DNA of 9,388 nt from Bordetella parapertussis (lineage in GTDB: Bacteria > Pseudomonadota > Gammaproteobacteria > Burkholderiales > Burkholderiaceae_C), in contig CAMCWS010000078.1 in assembly GCA_945882755.1 (NCBI GenBank), forward strand, positions 1 through 9,388. The letters are read 5' to 3'. Shown one piece after another: positions 6,434-9,388 of this stretch (positions are counted from its first letter, which is position 1; each line of letters opens with the position of its first letter). The translations under genes were made by a program, and so were the position numbers. Under the pieces are notes generated by a model. It saw nothing but the letters and a program-made list of their open reading frames with translations, made no database searches and was not told the DNA's origin.

Positions 6434-6526
6434 AAAGTACTTTTGTGTCGTAATTTAGCAAATTTCATAATAAACAGGTATCTTGGTATTCACTTTTTAC
6501 CCAAAAATCATTTAAAGTAACTTTAA
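6434..6526. promoter_or_regulatory. AT-rich divergent spacer with two related palindromes
   Basis: The 170-bp spacer between the ZIP gene and the transglycosylase gene (6378-6547) is very AT-rich from 6420 onward. It holds AAAGTACTTT (6434-6443, perfect 10-bp palindrome) and TTAAAGT-A-ACTTTAA (6512-6526, 7-bp arms). Both contain TTTAAAGTA, at 6431-6439 and 6511-6519, exactly 80 bp apart. They may be operator sites for one regulator acting on one or both genes. No convincing -35/-10 pair could be assigned in either direction. Confidence 0.4.
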
Positions 6527-6550
6527 GTATTGTTTTTTGAGGATTAAATG

Positions 6551-7081
6551 ATGAATTTATCATTCACTTTCGGTTATTCGAGATTTTTGTGGCTGGCCGC
6601 AGTTACTTTGCTGTTGGCAGGGAGCTTCCCTGCTGCGATGGCTACATCCAGTTCGCCCCGTGGCTCAAAACCCCTCAACAAATGCATTTTGGGTGCTGCG
6701 CAGTACCACGGCGTCAACCCCTATTTGTTAAGAGCCATCTTGGTGGTGGAAAGCCGACTCAACCCCAAGGCTATCAATGTCAATATGAACGGCACACGCG
6801 ATATTGGCGTCGCCCAAATCAACTCCATTCACCTTCCCGTTTTGCAAAACCATGGCATCAAAGAAAGCCATTTGATGGATGGCTGTGTCAATACCTATGT
6901 AGGGGCTTGGTTATTGCGCAAACAAATCTCCCGGCATGGCCTCAACTGGTTTGGCATTGCCGCTTACCACTCCGTCACCCCCGACAAGAATTACCGCTAC
7001 CAAGTGCTGATCTATAACGAAATGGTCAGAAGCGGCGCTATCCAAAACATCGCTATGGCGGTGCCGCCTCTTTCAAAATAA
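6551..7081 (+). CDS. Secreted lytic transglycosylase, SLT domain (family 1, IagB/VirB1-like)
   Basis: A 176-residue exported muramidase-like enzyme that would cleave peptidoglycan glycan strands to 1,6-anhydromuropeptides in the periplasm. A signal peptide is clear: hydrophobic core FLWLAAVTLLLAG, then AMA before T at about residue 31-32. The compact SLT domain shows KCILGAAQYHGVNPYLLRAI, catalytic Glu in VVESRLNPKA, GVAQIN (the usual GxMQIN), CVNTYVGAWLL and AAYHSVTP. Two cysteines (in NKCIL and DGCVN) probably form a disulfide, as in IagB/VirB1-type specialised enzymes that open the wall for secretion systems or pili. ATG 6551 is preferred to ATG 6548 because GAGGA (6539-6543) is then 7 nt away rather than 4. 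No secretion or pilus gene is in the window. It is followed 6 nt later by a glycosyltransferase. Confidence 0.87.
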   Translation: MNLSFTFGYSRFLWLAAVTLLLAGSFPAAMATSSSPRGSKPLNKCILGAAQYHGVNPYLLRAILVVESRLNPKAINVNMNGTRDIGVAQINSIHLPVLQNHGIKESHLMDGCVNTYVGAWLLRKQISRHGLNWFGIAAYHSVTPDKNYRYQVLIYNEMVRSGAIQNIAMAVPPLSK

Positions 7082-7087
7082 ATCGCA

Positions 7088-8326
7088 ATGAATATCTTAA
7101 TTGCTCACCAAAATTTCCCGGGGCAATTCAAACACTTGGCACCAGCCTTAGCCAAACAAGGCCACCAAGTTGTGGCCATCTGCACCCGCGTCCACGAACC
7201 CATCACATGGCAAGGCGTGAAGGTGATTCCTTACCAAGTCAAACGCAGCAGCGACCGCAAGGTACATCCATGGGTGAGCGATTTTGAAGCCAAAGTGATT
7301 CGCGGCGAAGCAGCCTTTCGTCATGCCTTGGTGTTGCGTGAAAAAGGTTTTTACCCTGATGTGATTTTGGCCCACCCAGGATGGGGTGAGAGTTTATTTT
7401 TGAAAGATGTTTGGCCCCAAGCCAAGTTGGCCATTTACGCAGAGTATTTCTACCAATGCAGCGGCGGGGATGTGGGGTTTGACCCTGAGTTCCCCGTACG
7501 TGACCCGCAGGGAGACGCCGGTCGCATCCGTGTCAAAAACATCAACAACACCATGCATTTTGAAGTCGCTCAAGCAGGACTGTCACCCACACAATGGCAG
7601 GCCAGCACCTTTCCTTCACCATTTCAAAAAAAAATTCAAGTCATACACGATGGTATTGATACCAATGTGGTCAAACCTAATCCCCAAGCTGAATTCAGAT
7701 TACCTTCTGGCCAAGTGTTGACGCGCAGTGACGAAGTAATTTCTTTTGTGAACCGTAACTTAGAGCCTTACCGCGGTTACCACGTGTTCATGCGCTGCTT
7801 GCCAAGCTTGCTCAAACAACGCCCCAACGCTCAAGTGGTGTTGGTAGGTGGTGACCAAGTCAGCTATGGTGTGGCACCCCCCAATGGCAAAACATGGAAG
7901 CAAATTTTCATCGACGAAGTTCGCTCCAAGATCAGCCATGCTGACTGGGCACGGATTCACTTTGTAGGCAAATTGGCGTATGAACACTATATGGCTTTGA
8001 TGCAAGTAAGTACGGTACATGTTTACCTTACCTACCCGTTTGTATTGAGTTGGAGCTTGCTTGAAGCCATGGCCATGGGTGCCGCTATCGTCGCCAGCGA
8101 TACCGCGCCTCTGGCTGAAGTCATTGAACACGATATGAATGGAAAGAAAGTACCGTTTTTTGATGTGCCTGCTTGGACGCAAACCATAGTGAACTTGCTG
8201 GAACAACCCCAAGAGCGTCAACGTTTGGGTGAACAAGCCAGACAAACCGTCGTCGAAAAATACGACTTAACCACGGTATGTTTGCCCCAACAACTGGCTT
8301 GGGTTAGAGGATTAGCACAAAGTTAA
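7088..8326 (+). CDS. Glycosyltransferase family 4 protein
   Basis: A 412-residue GT-B fold enzyme. The N-terminal half (MNILIAHQNFPGQFKHLAPA, then LAHPGWGESLFLKDVWP at about 94-110) resembles the Glyco_trans_4_3-type acceptor domain. The C-terminal half carries the nucleotide-sugar site: VIHDGID (185-191), FVNRNLEPYRGYHVF (220-234), VVLVGGD (250-256), IHFVGKLAYEHYMALM and SWSLLEAMAMGAAIVASD (321-338). In the EX7E catalytic motif the second Glu is E326, but the position eight residues earlier is Phe (F318), so the first Glu is absent. The predicted role is sugar transfer to a surface polysaccharide, glycolipid or protein; donor and acceptor are unknown. No membrane segment or signal peptide is evident. 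It starts 6 nt after the transglycosylase stop without a visible ribosome site, suggesting coupling. The gene looks more AT-rich than the adjoining polA. Confidence 0.85.
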   Translation: MNILIAHQNFPGQFKHLAPALAKQGHQVVAICTRVHEPITWQGVKVIPYQVKRSSDRKVHPWVSDFEAKVIRGEAAFRHALVLREKGFYPDVILAHPGWGESLFLKDVWPQAKLAIYAEYFYQCSGGDVGFDPEFPVRDPQGDAGRIRVKNINNTMHFEVAQAGLSPTQWQASTFPSPFQKKIQVIHDGIDTNVVKPNPQAEFRLPSGQVLTRSDEVISFVNRNLEPYRGYHVFMRCLPSLLKQRPNAQVVLVGGDQVSYGVAPPNGKTWKQIFIDEVRSKISHADWARIHFVGKLAYEHYMALMQVSTVHVYLTYPFVLSWSLLEAMAMGAAIVASDTAPLAEVIEHDMNGKKVPFFDVPAWTQTIVNLLEQPQERQRLGEQARQTVVEKYDLTTVCLPQQLAWVRGLAQS

Positions 8327-8332
8327 ATCACA

Positions 8333-9388
8333 TCAATGCGCCTGATCCCAATTGGCACCCATCCCCACCTCGGCCAACAGTGGCACTTTCAGCTCGGCCA
8401 CGCTGGCCATGATGCGCGGCACCTCGGTTTTCAGCCAATCCACCTCGGCGTCGGGCACCTCGAACACCAGTTCATCGTGCACCTGCATGATCATGCGGGT
8501 GCCACGCCCCTCTTGGTCCAACACCTGCTGCACCTTGACCATGCTGAGCTTGATCAAGTCCGCCGCGGTGCCTTGCATGGGCGCGTTGATAGCGGCACGT
8601 TCGGCCCCACCTCGGCGGGGGCCATTGGGTGAATTGATTTCGGGCAAATACAAACGCCTGCCAAACACCGTCTCCACATAGCCTTGCGCTTTGGCCTGGG
8701 CGCGGGTGTCGTCCATGTAGCGCTTCACGCCCGCAAAGCGCTGGAAGTAACGCTCGATGTAATTTTTGGCAGCGGTGTTGTCGATGCCCAGCGCCTTGGC
8801 CAAACCAAAAGCGCTCATGCCGTAAATCAAACCGAAGTTAATGACCTTGGCATAGCGGCGCTGCTCACTGCTGACGGTGTCGGGGGTCAAGCCAAACACC
8901 TCGGCGGCTGTGGCCTTGTGCACGTCCAAGCCATCGTGAAAAGCTTTGAGCAAGGCCGGGTCGTCGCTGATGTGGGCCATGATGCGCAGCTCGATTTGGC
9001 TGTAATCGGCGCTGGCAATCACGCTGCCCGCAGGGGCCACAAAAGCCTCTCGCACTTTGCGCCCCTCCGGCGTGCGGATGGGGATGTTTTGTAAATTGGG
9101 GTCGTTGCTGGACAAGCGCCCCGTCACCGCCACGGCTTGCGCGTAATGGGTGTGCACCCGCCCTGTGCGCGGGTTGGCCAGCTGCGCCAATTTGTCGGTG
9201 TAAGTGCCTTTGAGTTTGGACAGAGATCGGTGTTCCAAAATCTTTGCGGGCAGCGGGTAGTCGTCAGCCAACTTTTCCAACACCTCTTCATCGGTGCTGC
9301 GCGCACCGGTGGCGGTTTTTTTGATCACCGGCAAACCGAGTTTGTCGAAAAAGATTTCACCCAGTTGCTTGGGTGATGCGAGGTTGAA
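8333..9388 (-). CDS. polA: DNA polymerase I, C-terminal polymerase domain (cut by right edge)
   Basis: The last 351 residues of family A DNA polymerase I, entering from the right edge; the 5' nuclease and 3'-5' exonuclease regions lie outside. The frame is open to base 9388 ([20 protein letters not shown] at the edge). In the visible fragment are the thumb and palm ([17 protein letters not shown]), motif A DYSQIELR (catalytic Asp near fragment residue 128), the O-helix [14 protein letters not shown] (Lys near 181, Phe near 185, Tyr near 189), and motif [10 protein letters not shown] (catalytic Asp near 305). The O-helix Phe is as in E. coli Pol I, the form that discriminates against dideoxynucleotides. 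The enzyme fills gaps in repair and removes RNA primers during lagging-strand synthesis. No truncation or missing catalytic residue is seen. It converges on the glycosyltransferase gene with 6 bp between the stops. Confidence 0.97.
   Translation of the reverse strand, partial: FNLASPKQLGEIFFDKLGLPVIKKTATGARSTDEEVLEKLADDYPLPAKILEHRSLSKLKGTYTDKLAQLANPRTGRVHTHYAQAVAVTGRLSSNDPNLQNIPIRTPEGRKVREAFVAPAGSVIASADYSQIELRIMAHISDDPALLKAFHDGLDVHKATAAEVFGLTPDTVSSEQRRYAKVINFGLIYGMSAFGLAKALGIDNTAAKNYIERYFQRFAGVKRYMDDTRAQAKAQGYVETVFGRRLYLPEINSPNGPRRGGAERAAINAPMQGTAADLIKLSMVKVQQVLDQEGRGTRMIMQVHDELVFEVPDAEVDWLKTEVPRIMASVAELKVPLLAEVGMGANWDQAH

Noticed and set aside
6378..6547. Zur-type zinc box in front of the ZIP gene
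   Set aside because: No sequence like the known GTTATN-type Zur palindromes was seen; the palindromes present have a different core (AAAGTA-CTTT).

Overview
The window looks like a chromosomal segment of a betaproteobacterium of order Burkholderiales, most likely family Comamonadaceae (Limnohabitans/Rhodoferax-like). This rests on the gene set, on protein resemblance from memory and on moderate-to-high GC; no database was searched. A partial crtE with a PpsR/CrtJ-type palindrome in its promoter suggests that the organism is an anoxygenic phototroph and that the left edge lies at the border of a photosynthesis gene cluster.

Left part (1-2538, all minus strand). Transcription starts near 2561 and reads xseB (exonuclease VII small subunit), ispA (farnesyl diphosphate synthase, 4-bp ATGA overlap with xseB) and an NnrU-family membrane protein. 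After 137 bp comes crtE (geranylgeranyl diphosphate synthase), which runs off the left edge. crtE has its own sigma70-like promoter carrying the TGT-N12-ACA palindrome. IspA and CrtE are paralogues acting in sequence: IPP/DMAPP to FPP, then to GGPP for carotenoids and the bacteriochlorophyll tail. dxs, which I recall as the usual partner of xseB-ispA in related bacteria, is not seen; the NnrU gene and crtE occupy that place.

Middle (2539-5568, plus strand). A divergent promoter region leads to a tight three-gene operon: a Rieske non-heme iron oxygenase alpha subunit, a ten-helix EamA/DMT permease (0 bp gap) and a 3-mercaptopyruvate sulfurtransferase (3 bp gap). A terminator-like hairpin with a T6 tail lies in the Rieske leader, before the start codon.

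Right part (5574-9388). A ZIP metal transporter with a His-rich loop is on the minus strand, convergent with the sulfurtransferase (5 bp apart). A 170-bp AT-rich divergent spacer with two related palindromes separates it from a plus-strand pair: a secreted lytic transglycosylase and a family 4 glycosyltransferase. The glycosyltransferase converges, 6 bp apart, on the 3' part of polA (DNA polymerase I), which enters from the right edge.

There is no gene-free stretch over 300 bases. I saw no tRNA, rRNA, CRISPR array, insertion sequence or prophage gene. Most genes are ordinary housekeeping or metabolic genes. The best leads are the phototrophy border with its regulatory site, the leader hairpin of the Rieske gene, and the palindromes at 6434-6526.
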